Source of the DNA: Azoarcus sp. L1K30
GTDB lineage: Bacteria > Pseudomonadota > Gammaproteobacteria > Burkholderiales > Rhodocyclaceae
Reading direction: 5' to 3'
NCBI RefSeq assembly: GCF_018122735.1
Contig: NZ_JAGRRD010000001.1
Coordinates: 1,640,081-1,704,080 of the forward strand
Length of the DNA stretch: 64,000 bases
Shown: positions 28,639 to 37,176 of the stretch, piece after piece
Layout of the letters: each line of letters begins with the position of its first letter
Numbering within the stretch: position 1 is the stretch's first letter
Program-made: the position numbers and the translations under genes
The notes under the pieces: generated by a model
The model's input: only the letters and a program-made list of their open reading frames with translations
Databases searched by the model: none
Told to the model about the DNA's origin: nothing

Positions 28639-30873
28639 ATGAACCGTCTTCTCATAGCCCACACCCCGCTGGGCGACGCGCTGTGGGCCGTGAGCGTGGC
28701 GGGGCGCGAAGCGCTGTCCTCGCTGTATCAGTTCCACGTCCGCTTTCACGCCAACGACAAGAACCTCGACTGCCAGGCCATGATCGGCGAGCTGTGCGCC
28801 ATCGAGCTCGAAACCGACCGCCGCGGCACGCGCTACCTGTCGGGCAACATGATCAACTTCTCGGCCATCGGCCGCGAGGGCCGCTACTGGGTCTACGAGG
28901 CCACCGTCGCCCCGCGCCTGTGGCACGCCTCGCGCCGCGCCGACTTCCGTATCTGGCAGAACAAGACCGTCCCCGACATCGTCAGCCAGGTGCTGGGCGA
29001 GAACGCCGTGCGCTTCGACGTGCGCCTGAAGCAGACCTACAAGACCTGGACCTACCTCACCCAGCACGGCGACACCGACTTCGAGTTCATCTGCCGTCAG
29101 CTCGAGCACGAGGGCATCTTCTTCTGGTTCGAGCACGCCGCAGGCGGCGAGACCATGGTGCTGGCCGATCACTTCACCATCCACCAGCCCTTTCCCGGCT
29201 ACGCCTCGGTGCCCTTCTACGCCCCGGGCGAGGCCCGCGCCACCGAGGACCACTTCGATGCCTGGCGCCTCACCCGCCAGGTCGAGACCGGCCAGTTCGA
29301 GCACACCGACTACGATTTCACCAAGCCGCGCGCCGATCTCACCACCCGCTTCGTCGATCCCCGCGGCCACCTGTTCGACCAGTACCAGCGCTTCGCCTAC
29401 CCGGGCGACTACACCGAGCTGCCCAACGGCAACAGCTACGCCGCCAACACCCTCGAGCGTCTGCAGACCGAGCAGGAAACCGTGCTGCTCGAAGGCCGTG
29501 TGCGCGGCGCCGCCCCTGGCTACCTCTTCAGCCTCACCGAGCATCCGCGCGACGACCAGAACCGCGAGCTCTTGATCACCGCCGCCCACTACGACATCAC
29601 CGACAACACCTACGAAGGCAGCGACGCCGCCCAGTCGAGCAGCTTTCGGCTCAGCATCGAGGCGATGCCGGCCAACCGCCCCTTCCGCCCGCCGCTTGCC
29701 ACCCCCAAGCCACGCACCCGCGGCCCACAGACCGCCGTCGTCGTCGGCCCCCCGGGCGAGGAGATCCACACCGACCAGTACGGCCGCGTCAAGGTCCACT
29801 TCTTCTGGGACCGCTACGGCAAGAAAGACGGCACCGACACCTGCTGGATCCGCGTCGCCCAACCCTGGGCCGGCAGCCACTTCGGCGCTATCCACCTGCC
29901 GCGCATCGGCCAGGAGGTCATCGTCGATTTCGAGCACGGCGACCCCGACCGGCCCATCATCACCGGGCGCGTCTATAACGCCGAGCAGATGCCCCCCTGG
30001 GCCCTGCCCGCCAACAAGACCCAGTCCGGCTTTCTCACCCGCTCCTCACTGGGCGGCTCCGCGGCCAACGCCAACGCCATCCGCTTCGAGGATCTGAAGG
30101 GCGCCGAGCAACTGTGGATCCACGCCGAGCGCAACCAGGACATTGAGGTCGAGCTCGACGAGACCCACTGGGTCGGCCAGGACCGCACCAAGACCATCGA
30201 CCGCGACGAGACCACCCACGTCAAGCGCAACCGCACCGAGACGGTCGATGCCAACGAGACCATCACCGTCCACAAGAACCGCACCGAGACCGTCGACGGC
30301 AACGAGTCGGTCACCGTCCACAAGAACCGCAAGAAGACCATCGACAAGAACGAGACCGACCGCATCGGCAAGAGCTGGTCGATCAATGTCGGCAAGTTCA
30401 AGACCGAGACCATCGGCATGGCCTACATGCAGAACGTGGGCATGGGCCGCATGGAGAACGTCGGCATGGGCTACAGCCTGAACGTGGGGCTGATGATGAA
30501 CACCGTGGTCGGCATGAACCAGTCGGCCCAGGTCGGCAAGAACAAATCGACCACTGTCGGCACCCAGTACAGCCTGAACGTAGGGGGCGGTGGCGGGGGC
30601 GCTGCACCGGAGGTCACGTCATTTACCGGCGCACCGGTCGGCGGCGCAGGCGGGGGCGGCAGCGGATCGAGCATCACCATGGATGCCGACTCCATCACCT
30701 TGAAGGTGGGCCAGAGCACCGTGGTGATGAAGGCGGATGGCACCATTCTGATCAACGGGAAAGACCTGTCCTTGCAGGCCTCATCCACTATCCTGGAGAG
30801 CGCTGCCGAAGGGGTTCAGATTACCGGTGGTCCAAGCGTCGTGGTCAAGGCAAAGACCATCGACCTCAACTAA
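28639..30873 (+). CDS. vgrG: Type VI secretion spike protein VgrG (complete copy)
   Basis: VgrG trimers tip the Hcp tube and carry effectors into target cells. The 744-residue protein has the gp27-like domains (NRLLIAHTPLGDALWAVS through FICRQLEHEGIFFWFEH). The gp5-OB region includes TDQYGRVKVHFFWDRYGKKD and WAGSHFGAIHLPRIGQEVIV. A needle of four 16-residue repeats follows (30181-30372), then NVGMG repeats and a Gly-rich hinge. The C-terminal tail ITGGPSVVVKAKTIDLN is unique to this copy. It is followed after 11 bp by DUF2169, which typically loads DUF4150 effectors onto VgrG. No T6SS core genes are present. Confidence 0.95.
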   Translation: MNRLLIAHTPLGDALWAVSVAGREALSSLYQFHVRFHANDKNLDCQAMIGELCAIELETDRRGTRYLSGNMINFSAIGREGRYWVYEATVAPRLWHASRRADFRIWQNKTVPDIVSQVLGENAVRFDVRLKQTYKTWTYLTQHGDTDFEFICRQLEHEGIFFWFEHAAGGETMVLADHFTIHQPFPGYASVPFYAPGEARATEDHFDAWRLTRQVETGQFEHTDYDFTKPRADLTTRFVDPRGHLFDQYQRFAYPGDYTELPNGNSYAANTLERLQTEQETVLLEGRVRGAAPGYLFSLTEHPRDDQNRELLITAAHYDITDNTYEGSDAAQSSSFRLSIEAMPANRPFRPPLATPKPRTRGPQTAVVVGPPGEEIHTDQYGRVKVHFFWDRYGKKDGTDTCWIRVAQPWAGSHFGAIHLPRIGQEVIVDFEHGDPDRPIITGRVYNAEQMPPWALPANKTQSGFLTRSSLGGSAANANAIRFEDLKGAEQLWIHAERNQDIEVELDETHWVGQDRTKTIDRDETTHVKRNRTETVDANETITVHKNRTETVDGNESVTVHKNRKKTIDKNETDRIGKSWSINVGKFKTETIGMAYMQNVGMGRMENVGMGYSLNVGLMMNTVVGMNQSAQVGKNKSTTVGTQYSLNVGGGGGGAAPEVTSFTGAPVGGAGGGGSGSSITMDADSITLKVGQSTVVMKADGTILINGKDLSLQASSTILESAAEGVQITGGPSVVVKAKTIDLN
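28930..30760 (+). repeat. vgrG duplication, copy 1 (partner 42318-44145)
   Basis: From 28930 the nucleotide sequence is nearly identical to 42318 onward for about 1.8 kb. Differences are scattered substitutions and one 3-bp indel in the Gly-rich hinge. Similarity fades after the ADGT codons before the VgrG tail. A third piece at 51376-51465 matches only the first ~90 bp. Such long direct repeats would allow deletion or exchange of everything between them. Confidence 0.9.
30181..30372 (+). repeat. Four 16-codon tandem repeats in vgrG needle
   Basis: Four consecutive 48-bp units encode variants of NRTETVDGNESVTVHK. The pattern T-x-D-x-N/D-E recurs every 16 residues, as expected for the triple-stranded beta-helix of a gp5-like needle. 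The same array is present at 43569-43760 in the second vgrG with a few substitutions. Confidence 0.85.
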
Positions 30874-30884
30874 GGGGCGCAGCC

Positions 30885-32006
30885 ATGGAAGTTGAGAACT
30901 GCTCCCCCTTCCCGCACATGATCTTTGAGAAGGCCACGACGCGAAATCGCCACTTTGACGTCATGGTCGTGGCCGGGACCTTCGATCTGGTACATGGGCA
31001 GCCGCTGCTGATCTCAGACGAGCAAAAGCCCATCCGCTGTGCCGACCGCTATACGGGGGAGCCACACTGCTCCGCGTTGCTCGAAGAAACGCATCTCGTG
31101 GTCGGAAAGAAGTGTTGCGATGTTCATCTGCTTGGCAGTGCCCGCGCGGAGGATGAATTACCTCGGCGCAGTTGGCATGTAGGGGTGCGGGTCGGATCAG
31201 TGAGCAAGATCGCGACGGTTACCGGCCCCCGTGCCTGGACCTGGGGGCTGCTGAGCGGATGGCGTCTGAGCGAGCCTGAGCTGACCGATCGGGTTGCACT
31301 GCACATGGGCATGGCCTACGGCGGCAGCGTCAAGCGCAGCAATGACCGTGCGGCGGCCACCGACGACATCCATGACGACCGAGCCTTCGATACCTATGCC
31401 CCCAACCCGGCAGGCAAAGGCTATGTCGGACGCGCCGCGCTCGCGCGGGGAGAGGCCTACGTGGCCGCACAAATCGAAGACCCCGCACTCCCAATCGACA
31501 ATATGCATAAGAAATACCCCCCGGTCTCGTTTGGTCCGATACCGCGCTGGTATCCTCAACGGGCAGCGCATGCCGGCACTTATGACGCCCACTGGCGGGC
31601 CGAACACTTTCCCTACTTGCCAGCGGACTTCAACTTTGCGTTCTACCAATCGGCCCAGCCCGAGCTGACGGCCCCAAGCTGGCTCGATGGCAACGAGCCC
31701 CTCGTCCTCCTGGGCTGCCTGCCCAAGGGGCGACTGGAAACACAGTTGCCGGGTATCCGCATCCTTTCCATCCTCACCGACCAGCATGGTCTGAGCCAGC
31801 CGGCCCCCCTGCGGCTCGATACGGTCAGCATTGACCTGGACACCGAGACAGTGCAGCTTGTGTGGCGCTACGCCGTCCCTAAGCAATGGGGGCTCAGCAG
31901 GGTGCTGCTGAGCGCCATCCCTAGCGGACCGCCCCCTCGTGGCGCAAGCCGCCCGGTCCATCTCCACCGCCAGAGCAGCAAATCGAGCAGAGGACTGCAT
32001 GGCTGA
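30885..32006 (+). CDS. DUF2169 T6SS adaptor/chaperone (first copy)
   Basis: DUF2169 proteins are adaptors that dock specific effectors, usually with DUF4150 domains, onto the VgrG tip. The 373-residue protein has family patterns: HFDVMVVAGTFDLVHGQPLL near the N-terminus, LHMGMAYGGS in the middle, and NPAGKGYVG and WYPQRAAHAGTYDAHWRAEH toward the C-terminal half. It has no signal peptide or membrane helix, so it should act in the cytoplasm before firing. It is 11 bp after vgrG and overlaps the start of the effector gene at 31999 by 8 bp, which links it to that cargo. Confidence 0.85.
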   Translation: MEVENCSPFPHMIFEKATTRNRHFDVMVVAGTFDLVHGQPLLISDEQKPIRCADRYTGEPHCSALLEETHLVVGKKCCDVHLLGSARAEDELPRRSWHVGVRVGSVSKIATVTGPRAWTWGLLSGWRLSEPELTDRVALHMGMAYGGSVKRSNDRAAATDDIHDDRAFDTYAPNPAGKGYVGRAALARGEAYVAAQIEDPALPIDNMHKKYPPVSFGPIPRWYPQRAAHAGTYDAHWRAEHFPYLPADFNFAFYQSAQPELTAPSWLDGNEPLVLLGCLPKGRLETQLPGIRILSILTDQHGLSQPAPLRLDTVSIDLDTETVQLVWRYAVPKQWGLSRVLLSAIPSGPPPRGASRPVHLHRQSSKSSRGLHG

Positions 32007-33450
32007 GAAGCATATCGCCAATGCCGAGGCGAGTTGGAAAGCGATCTGCGTCACGCCTGACATGTGCAAGGTGGGCGACAAGGTCATCCCTTTCGACAGC
32101 TTTCGCGACCTCTCGCATGACATTGTCGCCTCGCCCGATGTGAATGCGCGCGGCACCCCGGTCTATCGCATCAGCGACTGGGTGCAGGGCACTGACAGCA
32201 ATGCAGGTCGTGGCGTCGTCTCGGGCACCTCCGGCGCACCCGGGAATGTGCAGATGTTCGCCGACAACACCACCGTGCGGGTCAACGGCCTGATCTGCGC
32301 CCGCCATGAAACCGTGGTGCTGATGAACTACGGCGCCGGCCCCAACACGGTGGGCAAACTGGAAACAGACCAGGGCGCGCCCTTGGGTGTGATCGAGAAC
32401 GGCAAACTGCCCTGCAACAATCCGCCCAAGACTTCACCCGCACTGAAGCAGCTCGAAGCGCTCAAGCAGAAGCTCGCCTTCATGGACCCGGACCAGCTTG
32501 ACCAGTGGGTGCGTTTCGGGGATCTCCATGAGACGCTTGACGGGCTCATCAGTGACATCGATGTAGCCACAGACGGCGACTACGGCTGGCTCGAAGGCGG
32601 TGCCCGCCAGGTGGGTGACACGGCGGCGCAAGCTACACGCGCGGTGGTGGGCTTTGGCAAGGATGCCATCCTCGGACTGGGGCAACTGCTGTACGGCGCG
32701 GGCAAGATGGCGAACCCCGCAGGCGTGATCCACACCAACCTGGATGCACAAATCCTCGCCGAGCACATCAAGCTGGGTAACATCTGCCTGGAGAGCCTCA
32801 AGCAGGCAGCGGCCGCCACCGGCCAGGAGCTGGCCAAGCCGGTCACCGATGCATGGGAGCGCGGCGATCATGTCGAGGCGCTCACCCGCGCCGGGCTCGA
32901 GATCGGCACCCTGGTCGTCGCCATCGGGCAAGTGGCCAAGGCCGCTACGGCAACCCGGGCCACGAGGGCCGCCGCCGCAGGGGCCGCCGATGATGCGGCA
33001 AGGGCCGGCGCAAAACCCGTTGGGGCCGCTGATGATGCAACCAGGGCAGCCGATGCGCCTGAGGGAACCAATGGGGTCAAGGTCAAGGAAAAGGACGCGG
33101 CAAAGCCAGTGTCGCTGCGCGAGCAGTACCTAGGCCGCACTCCGGGCAAGAGCTCGAAGACAGGGAAAGAAGTACAGGAGCGAATGCGTAAGGAAGGCAC
33201 CTTGCGTGACGGTCCTGACGGGCCCGAGTTTAAGGCGTCTGACGGCGAATGGTATCCGCTTAAAGATGCAGACATGGCGCATAATACTGATGCAGTTAAG
33301 TGGTGGAACGAAACTGGGAGAAACTACGGAGCAAAGTCTTCTGAAGTGAGGAAATGGATGCTCGATGCGAGAAACTATACCCTTGATCACTACAGCTACA
33401 ATCGCTCCGCCGGTGCGAAATTGCCGGACAGGTATCTCCCTCCCCTCTAA
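31999..33450 (+). CDS. T6SS effector: DUF4150 (PAAR-like) domain with C-terminal GH-E-like HNH/Endo VII nuclease
   Basis: This is a predicted secreted DNase toxin. The 483-residue protein has an N-terminal DUF4150/PAAR-like domain (about 10-115: VTPDMCKVGDKVIPFDSFRD, ARGTPVYRISDWVQG, VRVNGLICARHETV). A helical middle with a hydrophobic stretch (ALTRAGLEIGTLVVAIGQVA) and an Ala-rich linker follow. The last ~100 residues hold the toxin: GKSSKTGKEVQERMRKEGTL, then DADMAH (His428), WWNETGR, and VRKWMLDARNYTLDHYSYNR. These fit the HNH/Endo VII superfamily with conserved G-H-E-like residues. The E position reads Asp in TLDHY, so the exact subfamily is uncertain. Two small TPR genes follow as likely immunity. 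Confidence 0.8.
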   Translation: MAEKHIANAEASWKAICVTPDMCKVGDKVIPFDSFRDLSHDIVASPDVNARGTPVYRISDWVQGTDSNAGRGVVSGTSGAPGNVQMFADNTTVRVNGLICARHETVVLMNYGAGPNTVGKLETDQGAPLGVIENGKLPCNNPPKTSPALKQLEALKQKLAFMDPDQLDQWVRFGDLHETLDGLISDIDVATDGDYGWLEGGARQVGDTAAQATRAVVGFGKDAILGLGQLLYGAGKMANPAGVIHTNLDAQILAEHIKLGNICLESLKQAAAATGQELAKPVTDAWERGDHVEALTRAGLEIGTLVVAIGQVAKAATATRATRAAAAGAADDAARAGAKPVGAADDATRAADAPEGTNGVKVKEKDAAKPVSLREQYLGRTPGKSSKTGKEVQERMRKEGTLRDGPDGPEFKASDGEWYPLKDADMAHNTDAVKWWNETGRNYGAKSSEVRKWMLDARNYTLDHYSYNRSAGAKLPDRYLPPL

Positions 33451-33473
33451 GCAAACATTATTGAGATTTCAAA

Positions 33474-33890
33474 ATGCATGACTTGGACATCGCTATTCGA
33501 GACAAGATTGACGCCGCATTTCGTAACGCCAGGCAGAAATTTAACGACGGTGACATTCCATCCGCATTGGCGATTGCTACCGAAGCTTGGCATAGCTTAC
33601 CCGAACCCAAGTTCGGATGGGACGTCAGCAAGAGCTATACCCACGCCTACGCCTCTCTGCACCGGGACGCAGGAGTGTTTGACGAAGCCATCAAGGTCAT
33701 GAAAGCGTTATTTGCATCCGGTACGGTAAGACCTAACCAGGACCGTCCGCACTTTATTCTTGGAACTATCTACTACGAAATGGGCGACCTTGAAAATGCG
33801 AAACGCAGTTTTGCTGAAGCAAATCGCATATCCAAGGGGCGTTGCTTTAACGAAGAGCCAGAGAAATATTTAAGCACACTAACAAGATAA
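33474..33890 (+). CDS. TPR-like protein, probable immunity protein to the GH-E-type effector (copy A)
   Basis: The 138-residue cytoplasmic protein has two or more tetratricopeptide-like helical hairpins: FNDGDIPSALAIATEAWHSL, FDEAIKVMKALFASG and HFILGTIYYEMGDLENAKRS. It begins 23 bp after the nuclease effector stop, the normal position of a cognate immunity gene. It has lower GC than the vgrG genes, and it resembles the next gene at 33978, especially in the last 50 residues. No catalytic motif is visible. The immunity role is inferred from position. Confidence 0.65.
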   Translation: MHDLDIAIRDKIDAAFRNARQKFNDGDIPSALAIATEAWHSLPEPKFGWDVSKSYTHAYASLHRDAGVFDEAIKVMKALFASGTVRPNQDRPHFILGTIYYEMGDLENAKRSFAEANRISKGRCFNEEPEKYLSTLTR

Positions 33891-33977
33891 GAGCGTTCCT
33901 ATATATTAATCAGGAACCTGCTGCGGCGCCTTTCGAACGATGAGATTTGACAACTTTGAATTTCCTTCATAACGCAA

Positions 33978-34391
33978 ATGGAATTACCAGACGACCTTTA
34001 TGTTCGTATAAGAAAATTGTGCGAACAAGCTAACGATGCGTTGGAAAGCGACTCCCCGCAGCACGCCGAAGCCCCCCTGCTCGAAGCGCTGCGACTGCTT
34101 CCGAAGCAACAAGACCGGTGGGAGGCCTACACTTGGATCTGCGCATCTCTCGGTGAGATGTACTTTCTCAGCAAACGCTACCAGGAAGCCAAGGAAGCTT
34201 TGTTTGACGCCATGAATGGCCCGGACGGCAATACGAATCCTTTCATCTTCTTGCGCTTGGGACAAGTCTTGTTTGAGCTCGGCGACATGCGCGGCGCCCA
34301 GGAATATCTCGCAAGAGCTCACATGTTAGAGGGCGACGAGTTGTTTGTCCGTGAAGACACTAAATATCTTGAATTTTTGAAGGGCAAGTGA
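33978..34391 (+). CDS. TPR-like protein, probable immunity paralogue (copy B)
   Basis: The 137-residue product is a diverged relative of the protein at 33474. Both share a closing block of the type F-x-LG-x-x-x-(Y/F)E-(M/L)GD-(L/M)-x-x-A and end in (E/D)-x-KYL. It has TPR-like hairpins (AEAPLLEALRLLPKQQDRWE, YFLSKRYQEAKEALFDAMNG). A tandem diverged pair behind one effector suggests duplicated immunity, perhaps against a variant toxin tip from a rival. Function is inferred; no experimental family is recognised. Confidence 0.6.
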   Translation: MELPDDLYVRIRKLCEQANDALESDSPQHAEAPLLEALRLLPKQQDRWEAYTWICASLGEMYFLSKRYQEAKEALFDAMNGPDGNTNPFIFLRLGQVLFELGDMRGAQEYLARAHMLEGDELFVREDTKYLEFLKGK

Positions 34392-34670
34392 GCAGAGATG
34401 CGTGTTTCAAGCCCTGTCAAACCGGATTTCTGACTACGGTGATACTCATAAATGGAACGAATATTTATGAAGATTGCAACTTGATCGCTATTGATCGGGG
34501 TTCGCGATTTTTTGTTCGGCATGACGACAGGGTCAACGCACTTAATTGTCATTGCCCCACCCGCATATACGATTAACATGCATCGTTCATGAAAGCCGTT
34601 CACGTTCAAGCACTTGCAGAGACCTCTTGTGAACCTCTGGCAAAAGGCGTCTACTCTCGTCTTTTGGACA

Positions 34671-35828
34671 ATGAGAATGGAATCGCCGACGCCGATGCCC
34701 TTGATGAGTTGCCTTGCCCAGATCGAAGACCCGCGCCGACCAGGTTACGCGCATCGGCATGACCTGCAGGAGATCCTGGCGATCGCCGTCTGCGCGGTGC
34801 TGTGCGACATGAACAGCTTCGAGGACATGGCGTTCTGGGCCGAGCACAAGGTGAGCTGGCTCAAGCGCTTCCTGAAGCTCGAAGGCGGCATACCGTCCCA
34901 CGACACCTTCAACCGCGTGTTCCGCATTCTCGATCCGCGCGCGTTCGAAGACGCGTTCCGACGCTGGGTAAGCGGGATCATCCCGGCGGTGGGCAGCGGC
35001 ACGCTCGCGGTCGATGGCAAGACAGTGCGCGGTTCGGGCGACGGGCCGAGCGGGCCGATTCACCTCGTGAGCGCGTATGCCACCAACCACGGTCTCGTGC
35101 TGGGGCAGCAGAAGGTCGATGGCAAGACCAACGAGATCAGCGCCATCCCCGAGTTGCTCGACACGTTGCTGATCAAGGGCTACTTGGTCAGCATCGACGC
35201 GATGGGCTGCCAGAGCGAGATCGCAGCCAAGATCCTGGAGAAGAAAGCCGACTATCTGCTGGCCGTCAAAGGCAACCAGCCGAGCCTGCACAGTGCTCTG
35301 CAGGAGCGTTTCGGCCTCGCCCAGCGGGAAGCCCTGCAGCAGGCAGGACGCTACGCCCAGTGCACGGAGCAATCCCACGGGCGCTTCGTCTGGCAGGGCT
35401 TCTGGGCCGCGCCTAACGCGGGCGAGGCCGATAACGAACGCTGGCCCGGTTGCCGCATGCTGGGCATGGTCGAGTCCCTGCGCAAGGTCGGCGACAACGA
35501 GTCGGCGCCCCAGCGCCGCTACTACATCAGCTCCCGCATGCTCTCCCCTGAAGCCTTTGCCTCTGCCGTGCGGGCGCACTGGGGTATCGAGAACCGCGTG
35601 CACTGGATGCTCGATGTGAATTTCCGCGAGGACGCCGCCACCGTGCGCAAGGACCATGCGACCGACAACCTTTCCCGACTCAAGCGCATCGTGCTCAACC
35701 TGCTGAAGGTCGAAACGGCCACGGCCTCCTTCGGCAAAATCAGCCTCGCAAAGAAGCGAAAGCTGGCCGGCTGGGATGACGGCTACAGAATGGCGATGCT
35801 CGGGATTAAGCCCGATCATGATGTATAA
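34671..35828 (+). CDS. ISAs1-family (H-repeat type) transposase
   Basis: The product (385 residues from 34671; the frame opens at 34614) is a complete DDE transposase of the ISAs1 family, to which the H-repeats of E. coli Rhs loci belong. Landmarks are LMSCLAQIEDPRRPGYAHRH, GGIPSHDTFNRVFRILDPRA, TLAVDGKTVRGSGDG (first catalytic Asp), SIDAMGCQSEIAAKI (second Asp), and HWGIENRVHWMLDVNFREDA (catalytic Glu in the IENRVHW block). The frame looks intact. A right-end sequence is visible at 35823-35842; a matching left end was not found in 34392-34670, so the element may no longer be able to move. Confidence 0.9.
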   Translation: MRMESPTPMPLMSCLAQIEDPRRPGYAHRHDLQEILAIAVCAVLCDMNSFEDMAFWAEHKVSWLKRFLKLEGGIPSHDTFNRVFRILDPRAFEDAFRRWVSGIIPAVGSGTLAVDGKTVRGSGDGPSGPIHLVSAYATNHGLVLGQQKVDGKTNEISAIPELLDTLLIKGYLVSIDAMGCQSEIAAKILEKKADYLLAVKGNQPSLHSALQERFGLAQREALQQAGRYAQCTEQSHGRFVWQGFWAAPNAGEADNERWPGCRMLGMVESLRKVGDNESAPQRRYYISSRMLSPEAFASAVRAHWGIENRVHWMLDVNFREDAATVRKDHATDNLSRLKRIVLNLLKVETATASFGKISLAKKRKLAGWDDGYRMAMLGIKPDHDV

Positions 35829-35842
35829 ATGCAATGGCCCTG
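35823..35842 (-). repeat. Candidate right terminal end of the ISAs1 element
   Basis: Read on the minus strand, the sequence begins CAGGGCCATTGC, the CAGGG start common to ISAs1-family termini. It overlaps the transposase stop codon, as is usual for compact elements. The matching left terminus is not visible upstream of the transposase, so the boundary is provisional. Confidence 0.4.
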
Positions 35843-36185
35843 GGCATGACGCAGACTCTCACCAAATTGCAATGCGAGAAGACGAGATATCTGAGGCAGA
35901 ATCCAACCTGATCATGCGTGGGGAAGGAAGCAAATGATTTGCTGTTCGCCTTGCAAGAGCGGTTAGCCAAGGCTGGTATTGACCCGTATGTGTCAAAAAT
36001 CCATTAGTATTGATTCCGATGCCAGACGCTCTTACTAACGAGAAGATTGGATGCCGTACATGAGCATCTCTCTGAAAGCCGCTCTACTGCTAGGTTTCGA
36101 GAGAAATCGTGCCGGAATTCCATGTACGGCTACCAACCTACTTCTTAGTAAGCTTCGGTGTGGCTCTCGAGATCAGGAATCACGA
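35829..36185 (+). other. Gene-free stretch with a decayed coding remnant between the IS and the PoNi gene
   Basis: After the IS end, one frame reads MTQTLTKLQCEKTRYLRQNP and then a stop. It continues in the same frame as VGKEANDLLFALQERLAK and ends GIDPYVSKIH at a stop near 36007. The second part has protein-like composition and could be the tail of a lost toxin whose immunity gene (PoNi) follows. The rest (36008-36185) shows nothing recognisable; an upstream in-frame extension of the PoNi frame begins at 36051 but lacks similarity. Confidence 0.35.
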
Positions 36186-36938
36186 ATGTCAAGAGACCAA
36201 CAGAAGGAAGTTTCGTATTTTAGTGCGCAAATCGACTTCATTAATGGTGCCGCTGCGAAGCGGTTTTTGGACACAGAGAGTTTTCCGAATATTTCTGGTC
36301 GACCTGGACTTGTTCATGATCTTGCTTATTATGTCTTGCAGATCACGATTCTCCGCTACAGCCGAGGTGACACACTAGAAACCATAAGGCCCGCCTTATG
36401 GCAGTGGGTCGAAGCCAAGGAGATCCAGCAACGGGCTCATGCCGGTCTGCCATCGGAACTGGCCAACATCCGCCAGATGTACGAGAAGGTCACCCTCGAC
36501 ACGGTCTACGATGCCCTGACCATGCTCGCCTTTGCTGCAGCCCTTCCTTTCAAGAATGAAGAGATGACTCGCCTGATCCGGGCCATCGGACATGCCGGTG
36601 AAGACGCCCTCATCGACCTTGCAGCGCACGCTTTGGGTGATGCTGGCCGCACCGTGTCGCCCACATGCAAGTACCCCAAGGTCTATCAACCCTTGCTCGA
36701 GGTCTGGCAAGCCGAACCCGCGCAACGCCCTGCGCTGCTGCAAGCCTATGCCAAGGACTGGAAGCGAAAAATTAAGCCCATCTACTGGTCAAACAGCCTC
36801 AACGGCGCTGAAGGTGCGTATTTCGGCTACTGGGCCTTTGACATTGCCTTGACGGTTATGCTGCTCGATATCGATGATCAGGGATTGTTGACGAACCCCT
36901 ACTACCCAAAAGATCTGGTGCAGCATTACCGCGCTTGA
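36186..36938 (+). CDS. PoNi-type immunity protein (DUF1911/DUF1910 family)
   Basis: PoNi proteins neutralise PoNe DNase effectors. The 250-residue product from the ATG at 36186 has the PoNi/DUF1911 pattern. DUF1911 landmarks are GRPGLVHDLAYYVLQITILR in the first third and YWSNSLNGAEGAYFGYWAFD toward the end, followed by LDIDDQGLLTNPYYPKDLVQ. It is cytoplasmic with no signal peptide. No PoNe toxin is encoded next to it; upstream lie the IS and a short coding remnant. It may be an orphan immunity gene kept for protection against sister strains. Confidence 0.82.
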   Translation: MSRDQQKEVSYFSAQIDFINGAAAKRFLDTESFPNISGRPGLVHDLAYYVLQITILRYSRGDTLETIRPALWQWVEAKEIQQRAHAGLPSELANIRQMYEKVTLDTVYDALTMLAFAAALPFKNEEMTRLIRAIGHAGEDALIDLAAHALGDAGRTVSPTCKYPKVYQPLLEVWQAEPAQRPALLQAYAKDWKRKIKPIYWSNSLNGAEGAYFGYWAFDIALTVMLLDIDDQGLLTNPYYPKDLVQHYRA

Positions 36939-37176
36939 TCGACGGCAAAGTGGGCACCAGTCGGGCAGTTGTGTTGTTTTGCAAGGGCTGTCATGAAGGC
37001 TTGGCGTTGATACAGATGGCCAGAGTCGCCTCGAACTTGATAGTCGAGGCTATCGAGGTCGACTTCTCCGAAGCCGACCGGAGCACGTTGGACAATGACC
37101 TCATGCCGAACACATGCGCTGGCAGCCCGGCCGCCATCGCAACTGACTAATCTTTCTGCCTTTCGGCCCAATTCCG
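36939..37176. other. Intergenic stretch of 238 bp without a supported gene
   Basis: A 71-codon frame on the plus strand (36935-37150) and an 89-codon frame on the minus strand overlap here. Neither resembles a known family, and neither has a convincing ribosome-binding site. The plus frame contains VASNLIVEAIEVDFSEADRS, which could be a decayed protein tail. I see no repeat or promoter that can be supported. Confidence 0.3.

Noticed and set aside
34392-34670. Left terminal repeat of the ISAs1 element
   Set aside because: No CAGGG-type match to the right end at 35823-35842 was found in this stretch, so a left boundary is not annotated.
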